Shown here: positions 41,741-51,533 of the stretch, piece after piece
How positions within the stretch are numbered: position 1 is the stretch's first letter
How the letters are laid out: each line of letters begins with the position of its first letter
Origin: Streptomyces sp. L-9-10
GTDB taxonomy: Bacteria > Actinomycetota > Actinomycetes > Streptomycetales > Streptomycetaceae
Reading direction: 5' to 3'
DNA length: 64,000 nt
NCBI RefSeq assembly: GCF_004151105.1
Contig: NZ_PHRF01000008.1
Location: forward strand, 1 to 64,000
The notes under the pieces: generated by a model
Database searches by the model: none
The model's input: only the letters and a program-made list of their open reading frames with translations
Told to the model about the DNA's origin: nothing
Position numbers and translations under genes: made by a program

Positions 41741-44700
41741 CTAGCGGCGGCGCCTGCCGTCCCCGTCGTCGCCGTCATCGTCATGCGGACCGAGCAGCTC
41801 GTCCGCCAGGGTCGGAAGGTCGTCCAGCGGAGTCTCCTCCGCCCAGTCGGAGCGGCGGCGCTGGCGCTCGGGCGTACGTTCCTGACCACCCTCCCGGTGC
41901 GCCTCCGGGTTGACCTGCGGCAGCTCCCGCGTGCGCTCGTTGCCGCCCTCGGCGGGCGACGGCCGCGCGTCCTCCCGGAAGAAGCCCCGCGGCACCCGGT
42001 CGGCCGGATCGGCGTTCCGTACGGGCGGGAGCACGGCGGTCTCGTCGGCCGCGCGAGCGTCCCGGCTGCCCCCTGCCCCGTCCGCGCCCCGCTCGTCGCC
42101 GTGCCCGTCGTCCCGTACCGGCGGGAGCACCGTCGTCTCGTCAGCCGCCCGGTCCGTACGCTCGGCCCGGTCACCCCGGTCCCTACGCTCGCCCCGGTCA
42201 CCCGGCGCACCCCGGTCACCACGCCCGCCCCGGTCACCCGGCGTACCCCGGTCAGCAGACCGATCCGGGTCCGGCACCTGCGGAATGACGGTCGTCTCGT
42301 CCGGATCCGCCGGACGTACCGCCGGTACCTCCTGTGTCACCTCGTCCGGCGTGATCTCCGGCTTCTTCGTGATCTCCGGCTTCTTGAGGAACGGCGTGGG
42401 GACCGTGATCTCGTTCGGGGAGACCCCCGGGGCCCCGGCCGAAGCCGCCGCGGCTGCCGCGGCCGCCTCCTCCGCGAGCCGCCGCGCCTCCTCGGCCCGG
42501 AGGAGCGCCTCCTCCGCCTTGCGCTGCTTCTCACGGCGGCGCTCCTCGGCCTCCGCCCTGAGCCTGGCCTCTTCCTGGGCCTGCCGCCTGAGGCGCGCCT
42601 GCTCCGCCTCGTACGCCCGCTCCTCGGCCTCGCGCCGCTGCCGCTCCTCCTCGGCCTTCTTGCGCGCCTCCTCGGCGCGCTGCCTGGCCTCCTCCGCCTG
42701 CCGCTCGGCCTCGCGCTGCCGCGCCTCCTCCAGCTCGCGGCGCTTGCGCTCCTCCTCCTCGGCACGGAGCTTGGCGAGCTGCGCCTGCCGCTCGCGCTCC
42801 AGACGCTCCTCCTCCGCCTTGCGCGCGGCCTCTTCCTCCGCCCTGCGGCGGGCTTCCTCGATGGCCGCCTTCCGCGCCTCCTCCTGGGCCTTCACCTCGG
42901 CCTCGGAGAGCGGCAGCATCTGGTCGAGCCGGTGCCGTACGACCGTGGTGACCGACTCCGGCTCCTGGCCGGCGTCCACCACCAGATAGCGGGTGGGATC
43001 GGCGGCGGCGAGAGTGAGAAAGCCGGACCGTACCCGCTGGTGGAACTCCGCGGGCTCGGACTCCAGCCGGTCCGGCGCCTCCGTGAACCGCTCGCGCGCG
43101 GTCTCCGGGGAGACGTCGAGCAGCACCGTCAGATGCGGTACGAGACCGTCCGTCGCCCAGCGCGAGATACGGGCGATCTCGGTCGGCGAAAGATCGCGGC
43201 CCGCGCCCTGGTAGGCCACGGACGAGTCGATGTAGCGGTCGGAGATGACGATCGCGCCGCGCTCCAGCGCCGGACGGACGACCGAATCGACATGCTCGGC
43301 CCGGTCGGCCGCGTACAGCAGGGCCTCGGCGCGGTTCGACAGACCGGCACTCGACACATCCAGCAGGATCGAGCGCAGTCGCTTGCCCACCGGGGTGGCG
43401 CCCGGCTCGCGCGTGACCACCACTTCATGGCCCTTGGCCCTGATCCAGTCGGCGAGCGCCTCGACCTGGGTCGACTTTCCGGCGCCGTCGCCGCCTTCTA
43501 TCGCGAGGAAGAAGCCGGTCGCCGCCGGGGCCTGCGCCGGGTCGGCGCCGCCGCGCAGCGCGTCACGCAGATCGCGGCGCAACGGCACACCGGACCGGTC
43601 GTCCGTCTTGGCGAGGACGACGGCCGCCACGGGCAGCAGCAGCGCGCCGACCAGTATCAGCGTGAAGGCCGCTCCGTCGTGCGCGAAGACGAAGTCGCCG
43701 CCGGAGAGGCGGTGCGGGCCGATGGCCGCCGCGACGAGGGGAGCGACGACCACACCGAGCCCGACAAAGACCCTGGCCACAGCCTGTAGGTGTTCGGTGA
43801 CCCGGCTACGACGGTACTCCTCCGTCTCCAGGTCGATAAGGGTGTGTCCGGTATTCGCCGCGACACCGGCCGTGAAGCCCGCGAACAGCGCCAGGAACAG
43901 CACGGTCGCCATGTCCGGCACGAGGCCCATGACGAGCAGCGCTATACCGGTGACCGCGATCGCCAGTGCGAACAGCCGACGGCGGGACAGCGCGGGCAGC
44001 ACCTTCGCGGCGCCGCGGATGCCCAGCCCCGTACCGCCGGCCAGGGCGAGGACGAGGAGGGCGAAGGCGACGGGACCGCCGCCGAGGTCCTTGGCCTGGA
44101 GTACGGCGACGCCCACAGCGGCGGCGACGGCGCCGGCGATCGCGCCGCACGCGAGGACGAACAGCGGCACCGCGCCCGTGCGTCCCTTGTCCCGGCCACC
44201 GGCGCCACTGCTCCCGGCGCCGTCCTGGTCGCCGCTGCCGCCGGATGCCTTGCCGCCGGACGTCTTGCCTCCGGATGTCTTGCCGCTCGCACCGCCCACG
44301 GACCGGCGCAGCCCTTCGAGCGGGGAACGCGGGCGGGGCGTATGGCCGTCGGGCAGTTCGAGGAAGTAGAGGGTCGACACCGACGCGGCGAACAGCCCGG
44401 CCGCGACATACGACCCGAGGGCCGCCTGATGCAGCGAGAACCACTCGATGCCCGTGCCCAGCAGATTGCCGATCAGCGTGGCGACGAGCAGGGCCGCCGC
44501 GGCGGCGGGGACGGCGGCGAAGGACGTACGGAGGGAGAGCCGGCGCAGCGCGTCGAGGTGGTCGGGCAGCGGGCGTACCGCGGCGCCCTCCAGCGGCGGA
44601 GCGGGCAGCAGGGCGGGAGCCGCGCTCTCCTTGGCGACCGTCCAGAAGCGCTCGGCGACGCCGGCGACGAAGACCGTGCTGAGGAGGATCGGCAGGGCGC

Positions 44701-45283
44701 GGTCGGGGGTCCAGTCCAGCCACAGCGGCGCGACGATCAGAAGCGCGAGACGCAGTACGTCCGCGACGATCATCGTCCAGCGACGGTCCAGTGGGCCACC
44801 GTCCCGCGCGGGCTTGGCCGCTTTGCCCTTGACCGCCGTGGCCCCGGACGCCTCAGGCGTCTCGCAGCGCCCAGCCGCGTCAACCGCGCCGGCCGCGCCG
44901 GCGGTCCCAGTCGTCTTCTTCGCCTTGGTCCTGGCCCCGGACCCGCCACTGGGCGCGATCAGCGCCGTCAGCGGCCCCAGGAGCACCGCCCCGAACAGCA
45001 GCGTCGCCAGAACCCGGGCCCCGAACACGGCGGCGACGGCGAACGCCACCCCCCGGTATCCAGCACCGAACGAGCCCTCGGCGATCGCCGCCTGCAACGA
45101 CAGCAGCAGAAGCACGAGTACGGCGAGTACGTCGCCGATCCCGCCGACGAACTGGGCACCCCAAAGCCGCCGCAGCGGTGGAAGGCGCAACAGAGATCGT
45201 ACGGCGCGCTCTCGTGAGTCTGCGGCAAGTGCGTCGGAGTCGGAGGTGGGGCTCACGACCGTTGGCTGCTCGGCTCGCGTCAT
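41741..45283 (-). CDS. tmk: membrane-transporter-like / thymidylate kinase fusion
   Basis: A 1180-residue protein in three parts. Residues ~1-560 are an MFS-like bundle of hydrophobic helices interrupted by low-complexity loops (e.g. 'GKTSGGKTSGGKASGG'). Residues ~590-790 are dTMP kinase: P-loop 'AIEGGDGAGKSTQ', DR-x motif 'VISDRYIDSSVAYQG', lid 'APDRLESEPAEF'. The remainder is a long Glu/Ala/Arg coiled coil ('RRAEEEAARKAEEERLERE') and a disordered tail with RGD/DRG tracts and three DET(T/A)V-type repeats. The kinase makes dTDP for DNA synthesis. This fusion is, as I recall, standard in Streptomyces (SCO3542). What the membrane and coiled-coil parts do is not known. Confidence 0.92.
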   Translation of the reverse strand: MTRAEQPTVVSPTSDSDALAADSRERAVRSLLRLPPLRRLWGAQFVGGIGDVLAVLVLLLLSLQAAIAEGSFGAGYRGVAFAVAAVFGARVLATLLFGAVLLGPLTALIAPSGGSGARTKAKKTTGTAGAAGAVDAAGRCETPEASGATAVKGKAAKPARDGGPLDRRWTMIVADVLRLALLIVAPLWLDWTPDRALPILLSTVFVAGVAERFWTVAKESAAPALLPAPPLEGAAVRPLPDHLDALRRLSLRTSFAAVPAAAAALLVATLIGNLLGTGIEWFSLHQAALGSYVAAGLFAASVSTLYFLELPDGHTPRPRSPLEGLRRSVGGASGKTSGGKTSGGKASGGSGDQDGAGSSGAGGRDKGRTGAVPLFVLACGAIAGAVAAAVGVAVLQAKDLGGGPVAFALLVLALAGGTGLGIRGAAKVLPALSRRRLFALAIAVTGIALLVMGLVPDMATVLFLALFAGFTAGVAANTGHTLIDLETEEYRRSRVTEHLQAVARVFVGLGVVVAPLVAAAIGPHRLSGGDFVFAHDGAAFTLILVGALLLPVAAVVLAKTDDRSGVPLRRDLRDALRGGADPAQAPAATGFFLAIEGGDGAGKSTQVEALADWIRAKGHEVVVTREPGATPVGKRLRSILLDVSSAGLSNRAEALLYAADRAEHVDSVVRPALERGAIVISDRYIDSSVAYQGAGRDLSPTEIARISRWATDGLVPHLTVLLDVSPETARERFTEAPDRLESEPAEFHQRVRSGFLTLAAADPTRYLVVDAGQEPESVTTVVRHRLDQMLPLSEAEVKAQEEARKAAIEEARRRAEEEAARKAEEERLERERQAQLAKLRAEEEERKRRELEEARQREAERQAEEARQRAEEARKKAEEERQRREAEERAYEAEQARLRRQAQEEARLRAEAEERRREKQRKAEEALLRAEEARRLAEEAAAAAAAASAGAPGVSPNEITVPTPFLKKPEITKKPEITPDEVTQEVPAVRPADPDETTVIPQVPDPDRSADRGTPGDRGGRGDRGAPGDRGERRDRGDRAERTDRAADETTVLPPVRDDGHGDERGADGAGGSRDARAADETAVLPPVRNADPADRVPRGFFREDARPSPAEGGNERTRELPQVNPEAHREGGQERTPERQRRRSDWAEETPLDDLPTLADELLGPHDDDGDDGDGRRRR

Positions 45284-45383
45284 CCGCCCAGCCTATCCGC
45301 AGCCGGTGACAACCCTGGAGCCCCGTCCGAACAGAGAGCGGCGACAGGGAGAAGTCCCCGCCCCGCTCCCCCGCCCCCGGGGC

Positions 45384-45404
45384 TCAGCCGACCCGGCCGG
45401 CTGA
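45384..45404 (-). terminator. weak hairpin after topA
   Basis: TCAGCCG / CGGCTGA arms with a 7-nt loop, about 24 bp beyond the topA stop. Short, no U-tract. Confidence 0.35.
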
Positions 45405-45427
45405 ACCCAGTTCCCGAACCGGGCCGC

Positions 45428-48286
45428 CTATTCGCCCGACTTGGCCGAAGCCGAGGCCGAGGCCGAAGACGCCGCCGACTTCGCGGCCGTCTTCTTCGCC
45501 GTCGTCTTCTTCGCCGCCGTCTTGGCGGTCGTCGTCTTCGCCGCGGCCTTCTTCGCCGTCGTCGCCTTCTTGGCGGGGGCCTTCTTCGCCGGAGCCTTCT
45601 TCGCCGCCTTCTTCGCGGTCTTCTTGGCCGGCCCCTTCGCGCGCTTCTCCGCGAGCAGCTCGTAACCCCGCTCCGGGGTGATCGCCTCGACGCTGTCGTC
45701 GGTCCGCAGCGTCGCGTTCGTCTCGCCGTCCGTGACGTACGGGCCGAACCGCCCGTCCTTCACCACGACCGGGCGCTCGCTCACCGGGTCCGTACCCAGC
45801 TCCTTCAGCGGCGGCTTGGCCGCCGCCCGGCCCCGCTGCTTGGGCTGGGCGTAGATCGCCAGCGCCTCGTCCAGCGTGATGTTGAAGAGCTGGTCCTCGG
45901 TCTCCAGCGACCGCGAGTCCGTGCCCTTCTTCAGATACGGGCCGTACCGGCCGTTCTGCGCGGTGATCTCGACGCCCTCGGCGTCCGTGCCGACCACGCG
46001 CGGCAGCGACATCAGCTTGAGGGCGTCGGCGAGCGTGACCGTGTCCAGGGACATGGACTTGAAGAGCGAGGCGGTACGCGGCTTGACCGCGTTCTTGCCG
46101 GTCTTCGGGGTGCCGTCCGGCAGGATCTCGGTGACGTACGGTCCGTAACGGCCGTCCTTCGCCACGATCTGGTGGCCGCTCTCCGGGTCCGCGCCCAGCT
46201 CGAAGTCACCGCTCGGCTTGGCCAGCAGTTCCTCGGCGTACTCGACCGTCAGCTCGTCGGGCGCCAGGTCCTCCGGCACATCGGCGCGCTGGTGGCCCTC
46301 CTCGTCCTTCTCGCCGCGCTCGACATACGGGCCGTACCGCCCGACGCGCAGCATGATCCCGTCGCCGACGGGGAACGAGGAGATCTCCCGGGCGTCGATC
46401 GCGCCGAGGTCCGTGACCAGTTCCTTGAGGCCGCCGAGGTGGTCGCCGTCGCCGTTCCCGGCACCCGAGGCGACTCCCGCGTTGTCGTCGCCCTCGCCGA
46501 AGTAGAAGCGCCGCAGCCACGGCACGGCCTGGGCCTCACCCTGCGCGATGCGGTCGAGATCGTCCTCCATCTTGGCCGTGAAGTCGTAGTCGACCAGCCG
46601 GCCGAAGTGCGTCTCCAGCAGGTTGACCACGGCGAAGGAGAGGAAGGACGGGACGAGCGCCGTGCCCTTCTTGAACACATATCCGCGGTCGAGGATGGTG
46701 CCGATGATCGAGGCGTAGGTCGACGGGCGGCCGATCTCGCGCTCTTCCAACTCCTTGACCAGCGAGGCTTCGGTGTACCTGGCCGGCGGCTTCGTCGCGT
46801 GGCCGTCCACCGAGAGTTCCTCGGCGGAGAGGGCGTCGCCCTCCGCGACCTGCGGCAGCCGTCGCTCGCGGTCGTCCAGCTCCGCGTTCGGGTCGTCCGC
46901 GCCCTCGACGTACGCCTTCATGAAGCCGTGGAACGTGATCGTCTTGCCGGAGGCGGAGAATTCCGCGTCCCGGCCGTCGCTCGACCTGCCACCGATCTTG
47001 ACGGTGACGCTGTTGCCGACCGCGTCCTTCATCTGCGAGGCGACGGTCCGCTTCCAGATCAGCTCGTAGAGCTTGAACTGATCGCCGGTCAGTCCGGTCT
47101 CGGCGGGGGTACGGAACCGGTCGCCCGAGGGACGGATCGCCTCGTGCGCCTCCTGCGCGTTCTTGACCTTGCCCGCGTACGTCCGCGGCCTGTCCGGCAG
47201 GTAGCTCGCCCCGTACAACTGCGTGACCTGCGCACGGGCCGCCGAGACAGCGGTGTCCGAGAGGGTCGTCGAGTCCGTACGCATATAGGTGATGAAGCCG
47301 TTCTCGTACAGCTTCTGCGCGACCTGCATCGTGGACTTCGCCCCGAAGCCCAGCTTGCGCGAGGCCTCCTGCTGGAGCGTCGTCGTACGGAAGGGGGCGT
47401 ACGGCGAGCGGCGGTACGGCTTGGACTCGACCGAGCGTACGGAGAAGGAGGCGTTCTCCAGGGCGGCGGCGAGCGCCCGTGCGTTGGCCTCGTCCAGATG
47501 CAGCACCTGGTCGGACTTGAGCCGGCCGTCCGGACCGAAGTCACGGCCCTGGGCGACGCGCCGGCCGTCGACCGCGTTCAGCCGGGCGACCAGCGAGGAC
47601 GGGTCGGAGGCGTCTCCGGCGCGGCCGGTGGAGAACGTGCCGGTCAGGTCCCAGTACTCGGCGGAGCGGAAGGCGATGCGCTCGCGTTCGCGCTCGACGA
47701 CGAGGCGGGTGGCGACGGACTGGACACGGCCCGCCGAGAGGCCGCGCATGACCTTCTTCCACAGGACCGGCGAGACCTCGTAGCCGTAGAGCCGGTCGAG
47801 GATACGGCGGGTCTCCTGGGCGTCGACCATGCGCTTGTTCAGCTCGCGCGGATTGGCGACGGCGGCCCGGATCGCGTCCTTGGTGATCTCGTGGAAGACC
47901 ATCCGGTGGACCGGGACCTTGGGCCTCAGGACTTCCTGGAGGTGCCACGCGATGGCCTCGCCCTCGCGGTCCTCATCGGTGGCGAGGTAGAGCTCGTCGG
48001 ATTCGGCCAGCAGCTCCTTGAGCTTTCTGACCTGGGCCTTCTTATCGGCGTTGACGACGTAGATCGGCTGGAAGTCGTGCTCGACGTCCACGCCGAGGCG
48101 GCGCACCTCGCCGGTGTACTTCTCGGGCACCTCGGCGGCGCCGTTCGGGAGGTCGCGGATGTGCCCGACGCTCGCCTCGACGACATAGCCAGGGCCGAGG
48201 TAGCCCTTGATCGTCTTCGCCTTGGCAGGCGACTCGACGATGACGAGTCGGCGGCCGCCGTGTGCGGTCTCGCTGGTCGGGGACAA
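45428..48286 (-). CDS. topA: DNA topoisomerase I
   Basis: A 952-residue type IA topoisomerase that relaxes negative supercoils. The TOPRIM domain starts 'RRLVIVESPAKAKTIKGYLG' and has 'LATDEDREGEAIAWH' for Mg binding. The active-site Tyr is in 'FITYMRTDSTTLS'. Actinomycete-type C-terminal repeats ('DGRYGPYVT', 'NGRYGPYLK', 'DGRFGPYVT') replace zinc fingers, followed by a ~70-residue Lys/Ala-rich tail that aids DNA binding in this group. I chose TTG 48286 because GGAGAG lies eight bases upstream and it gives the length I remember for S. coelicolor TopA; the frame is open to 48406. Confidence 0.97.
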   Translation of the reverse strand: MSPTSETAHGGRRLVIVESPAKAKTIKGYLGPGYVVEASVGHIRDLPNGAAEVPEKYTGEVRRLGVDVEHDFQPIYVVNADKKAQVRKLKELLAESDELYLATDEDREGEAIAWHLQEVLRPKVPVHRMVFHEITKDAIRAAVANPRELNKRMVDAQETRRILDRLYGYEVSPVLWKKVMRGLSAGRVQSVATRLVVERERERIAFRSAEYWDLTGTFSTGRAGDASDPSSLVARLNAVDGRRVAQGRDFGPDGRLKSDQVLHLDEANARALAAALENASFSVRSVESKPYRRSPYAPFRTTTLQQEASRKLGFGAKSTMQVAQKLYENGFITYMRTDSTTLSDTAVSAARAQVTQLYGASYLPDRPRTYAGKVKNAQEAHEAIRPSGDRFRTPAETGLTGDQFKLYELIWKRTVASQMKDAVGNSVTVKIGGRSSDGRDAEFSASGKTITFHGFMKAYVEGADDPNAELDDRERRLPQVAEGDALSAEELSVDGHATKPPARYTEASLVKELEEREIGRPSTYASIIGTILDRGYVFKKGTALVPSFLSFAVVNLLETHFGRLVDYDFTAKMEDDLDRIAQGEAQAVPWLRRFYFGEGDDNAGVASGAGNGDGDHLGGLKELVTDLGAIDAREISSFPVGDGIMLRVGRYGPYVERGEKDEEGHQRADVPEDLAPDELTVEYAEELLAKPSGDFELGADPESGHQIVAKDGRYGPYVTEILPDGTPKTGKNAVKPRTASLFKSMSLDTVTLADALKLMSLPRVVGTDAEGVEITAQNGRYGPYLKKGTDSRSLETEDQLFNITLDEALAIYAQPKQRGRAAAKPPLKELGTDPVSERPVVVKDGRFGPYVTDGETNATLRTDDSVEAITPERGYELLAEKRAKGPAKKTAKKAAKKAPAKKAPAKKATTAKKAAAKTTTAKTAAKKTTAKKTAAKSAASSASASASAKSGE

Positions 48287-48680
48287 CTTCGCTCTTCTCT
48301 CCGGTCGACGCTCGGTGGGCTCGTACGGCAGTACGGCAGTATGTCGTGGCGGGGCCCGGTACGGCCCCGCGGTGACGCTGCTTCGCTGCGGAGTGTGACG
48401 GTACAACCCGCCCCCGTGTCAAACGGCGAAAGCCCGCAACGGCCACTCGAACGGTAACCCGACTCCAGTCATTCCTGCCGCCCGGACCCCCGGGCTCGTC
48501 GCGTCGGAACGCGGAGGCGGTGACTCCGCCGGGGTACGCGGCGATGGTGCCGGATCAAGGGCCCTCGGCGTGTCCGGTGCAGGTCCGGCGGCCTGCCGGA
48601 GCCGCGTACGGGCCGTGCCGATCATGCCGGAGGTTCCCGCTCCGGCGTCCGGAAACCGGGTCCGGATACGTCGGAAATCC
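48287..48680. other. intergenic region upstream of topA
   Basis: About 390 bp without a supported gene. It should hold the topA promoter, which in Streptomyces responds to supercoiling. 'GTACGGCAGTACGGCAGTA', a short direct repeat at about 48325-48343, is the only structure I see. Confidence 0.5.
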
Positions 48681-48878
48681 TCAGATACGACCGAAGCACC
48701 ACACGCCGAGAGCGAGAAAGACCACGCCCGAGAGTGTCGCCAGCGTGATGGACGCCGCAGGCCGTACGCCGTGGGCCACCGGCGCGCGGTGCAGAACGCG
48801 CGCCCCCGTCCACAGCAGCAGCGCGGCGCCGAACAGCGTGAACGCCGTCCCCGCGAAGATCGCCGGCCCACTCTCCAT
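48681..48878 (-). CDS. small membrane protein
   Basis: A 65-residue protein with two predicted membrane helices ('AIFAGTAFTLFGAALLLWTG' and 'SITLATLSGVVFLALGVWCF') joined by a short basic loop. No known function. The position between topA and the methyltransferase gene matches a small conserved membrane protein I remember at this locus in S. coelicolor. The chosen ATG removes 9 hydrophilic residues; the RBS is weak. Confidence 0.75.
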   Translation of the reverse strand: MESGPAIFAGTAFTLFGAALLLWTGARVLHRAPVAHGVRPAASITLATLSGVVFLALGVWCFGRI

Positions 48879-49047
48879 GCCCGTACCCCGCTCGTTCCGT
48901 GGCACCCGCTGCGGGGCGCCGAGGTGTCAGTGGGCCGAGGCTGGCACCCCGGGGCGTCACCAGCGCGAATTCCGGGTGAACGCCGCGCGCGCTTTCACCC
49001 GCACGCCGAGGCCGCGCCCTCACCGCGGCGCCCTCACCACGGCACCG

Positions 49048-50559
49048 TCAGCGGGGCGCGGGCGCCGGTTCCAGGAATCCCTCCTCCACCAGCAGCCGGA
49101 TCGCCTGCGGGGTACGGTCCCTGAGCAGCACCGGGTCCTCCCCCATCAGCCGGCCGATCGCGTCCAGGATCCGTCCCGCGCTCAGGGTCCCGTCACAGAC
49201 CCCCGCGAAACCGGCCCCGACCGCGTCGACCTTCGTGGCCCGGCGCATACCGCGGTGCTGACGGAGCACCACATGCTCCGGGTCCTCCGCGCCCGGCAGC
49301 CCCACCTGCTCCTGGACCACCTCCGGCGCCAGTACGAAATGGCCGGCGAGGAGCGCCGCGTCGTCATGCGTCCGCAGATAGTCCTGGCGCTCGAAGTGGG
49401 CCCGTACGGTCTCGCCGAGCGGCTGCTCCACCGGATGCGGCCACTCCTCCACGACGACCGATTGCTCTCCGGCCCCCGTCTTCCTGAGCGTGATCCAGCC
49501 GAAGCCGACGGCCTTGGTCTTACGCGCCTCGAACTCGTCCAGCCACGCTTCGTACCGCGCGGTGTACTCCTCCGGGTCGGTCCTGTGGTCACCGCTGTCG
49601 CGCAGCCACAGCTCGGCGTACTGCGTCACGTCCTGGACCTCGCGCTGCACGATCCAGGCGTCGCAGCCGCGCGGCACCCACGAGCGCAGCCGCTGCTGCC
49701 ACTCCTCCCCCTCCACGTGCTGCCAGTTGGCGAGAAAGTGCGCGAATCCGCCGTCGTTCAGCCGCTCCCCCGCCTGCTGGACGAGCGTGCGGCACAGATC
49801 GTCCCCGCCCATCCCGCCGTCGCGGTAGGTGAGCCGGGCTCCGGGCGAGATGACGAACGGCGGGTTCGAGACGATCAGGTCGTACGTCTCGTCCGCGACC
49901 GGCTCGAAGAGCGAGCCCTCGCGCAGCTCGGCGGCGGGGGCGCCGGAAAGGGCCAGCGTCAGCCGTGTGAAGCCGAGCGCCCGGGGGTTGAGGTCGGTGG
50001 CCGTGACGCGGGTGGCGTGCTGGGCGGCGTGCAGCGCCTGGATACCGGAGCCGGTGCCGAGATCGAGCGCGCTCCCGACCGGTGTACGCACGGTGATCCC
50101 GGCCAGGGTCGTCGAGGCGCCGCCGACGCCGAGCACCACCCCCTCGTCGTGGCCGCCCGCGCCCGAGGCGCCGCCGACCGCGCAGCCCAGGTCGGAGACG
50201 ATGAACCAGTCCTGCCCCTCGGGCCCGCTGTACGGCCGTACGTCCACCGTCGCGTGGACGTCGTCCCCGTCCTGGGCGACCCAGCCGTCGGCGAGCGCCT
50301 CGTCCAGCGGCAGCGCGGCCGCCGCGCGCTCCCCCGAGACCGGCCGTTGGAGCAGGAAGAGCCGTACGAGCGTTTCGAGCGGGGTGTCGCCGGGGGTGGC
50401 GCGGAGCGCGGGCACGGTCTCGCTGCGGGCCAGCGCGGCATAGGCGGGTGCGCCGAGCAGATCGAGCAGGCCATCGGCGGTGAAGTCGGCGGCGAGCAGG
50501 GCCGCACGGAGTCGGGGCGAGTGGTCGGGCGCGGGAAGGCTGGTCGTACTCACCCCCAC
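49048..50559 (-). CDS. class I SAM-dependent methyltransferase (HemK/RlmG-like)
   Basis: A 503-residue methyltransferase. The N-terminal ~150 residues are a family-specific helical domain. The Rossmann core has 'SALDLGTGSGIQALHAAQ' (SAM), 'VTATDLNPRALGFT' and the catalytic 'DLIVSNPPFVISPG', the NPP(F/Y) motif of enzymes that methylate amide or exocyclic nitrogens of proteins or rRNA. The C-terminal ~200 residues are specific to actinomycete members. The substrate, a glutamine in a protein or an rRNA base, is undetermined. GTG 50559, with a second GTG two codons on. Confidence 0.88.
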   Translation of the reverse strand: MGVSTTSLPAPDHSPRLRAALLAADFTADGLLDLLGAPAYAALARSETVPALRATPGDTPLETLVRLFLLQRPVSGERAAAALPLDEALADGWVAQDGDDVHATVDVRPYSGPEGQDWFIVSDLGCAVGGASGAGGHDEGVVLGVGGASTTLAGITVRTPVGSALDLGTGSGIQALHAAQHATRVTATDLNPRALGFTRLTLALSGAPAAELREGSLFEPVADETYDLIVSNPPFVISPGARLTYRDGGMGGDDLCRTLVQQAGERLNDGGFAHFLANWQHVEGEEWQQRLRSWVPRGCDAWIVQREVQDVTQYAELWLRDSGDHRTDPEEYTARYEAWLDEFEARKTKAVGFGWITLRKTGAGEQSVVVEEWPHPVEQPLGETVRAHFERQDYLRTHDDAALLAGHFVLAPEVVQEQVGLPGAEDPEHVVLRQHRGMRRATKVDAVGAGFAGVCDGTLSAGRILDAIGRLMGEDPVLLRDRTPQAIRLLVEEGFLEPAPAPR

Positions 50560-50582
50560 ATTGTGGCGGCTGCCACTGACAA

Positions 50583-50629
50583 CGGCCCGCGGCCCGGTCC
50601 CTCCGTTCGGGGGACCGGGCCGCGGGCCG
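50583..50629 (-). terminator. strong hairpin after the lipoprotein gene
   Basis: A 19-bp perfect stem (CGGCCCGCGGCCCGGTCCC and its complement) with a 9-nt loop, between the lipoprotein stop and the methyltransferase start. Confidence 0.8.
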
Positions 50630-50721
50630 CGTGCGACCGCGTTCCGGAGCGGCCTGAAGCGCCTGCGGGCGCCCGGGAGCGGACCGCACGCCTGCGGTGC
50701 GGTGCCGTGCGTGCCGCGGGG

Positions 50722-51303
50722 CTATGCCGCCGGGGAAGCGGCACCCCCGGCCGTCGACGGGGGCTTCTGGCAGCCGGCCTGCTTCGCCATCGCCTGGCCG
50801 ACGTCGCCGGACTGGAGCTTCTGGAGCGCCTGGTCACCGCTCTTGCCGAGCTTGTCCAGCTCGTCCGCGACGCCCTTGAGGCCGTCGGCGAAGTCCGCCT
50901 GGTCCTTGGTGTCGAGCGCGTCGACCTTCGTCTTGAGGCCCGCGTACGCCGTCGCGGTGGCGTTGAGCTCCTTGACGGCCTCCTTCTGGGTCTTCTCGCC
51001 GTCCGCGGCGGGCGGGGCGCCCGCGCCGTCCACGGCGGAGCCCAGCGCCTTGTAGGCGTCGGAGATGGCCTGGAAGGCAGCCGAGTCGGCCTTCTGGACA
51101 TCAGCGGGCTTGCTGCTGTCGGAGGTCGCCTGCTGGATGGAGGTGTTGGCGTCCGCGATCTTCGTCAGTTGAGGCTGGACCTGGTCACAGACCTTCTTGG
51201 CCCAGTCGTTCACTTTTTGTTCGCTGTCATCGCCACTGCAGCCGGACAGCGCCATGAGCAGCACCGCACCGCCGGACAGCGCGGCCACAAGCTTCTTGTT
51301 CAC
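50722..51303 (-). CDS. small secreted lipoprotein
   Basis: A 193-residue protein with a signal peptide ending in lipobox MALSGC; the mature part is helical and acidic ('LTKIADANTSIQQATSDSSK', 'QADFADGLKGVADELDKLGK') with two further cysteines (VCDQV and AGCQKP). It is probably an extracytoplasmic membrane-anchored protein of unknown role. I start at GTG 51303, preceded by GGAAGGG; upstream in-frame sequence is not signal-like. Confidence 0.87.
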   Translation of the reverse strand: MNKKLVAALSGGAVLLMALSGCSGDDSEQKVNDWAKKVCDQVQPQLTKIADANTSIQQATSDSSKPADVQKADSAAFQAISDAYKALGSAVDGAGAPPAADGEKTQKEAVKELNATATAYAGLKTKVDALDTKDQADFADGLKGVADELDKLGKSGDQALQKLQSGDVGQAMAKQAGCQKPPSTAGGAASPAA

Positions 51304-51533
51304 CGGATGGGTCCCTTCCAAGGCTCTCGGCCCCGGAACATACACGCCAAGTGGGCGACAACCGCGCGCCAAACGTCCGTTCAATACCCTATTGAAGCCA
51401 TTTGCACCAAGAGAGAGACACCTCACGCCGGGCGTACGCCGCCCCTTGCGCGGCGCGAGCGGACGGGCGGCGCGTCACTCCGCGCCACCCGCCCGCTGCT
51501 GTGCGTTCCGCAGCCGTCAGGGGCCGTCAGCCG

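Noticed and set aside
38485..41913. 1142-codon open frame on the plus strand
   Set aside because: It is antisense to the peptidase and holB genes; its translation is low-complexity Arg/Gly/Val with no domain. It is the GC-skew shadow of real genes.
46172..48457. 761-codon open frame antisense to topA
   Set aside because: Composition and lack of any domain mark it as a shadow frame; topA on the other strand is unmistakable.
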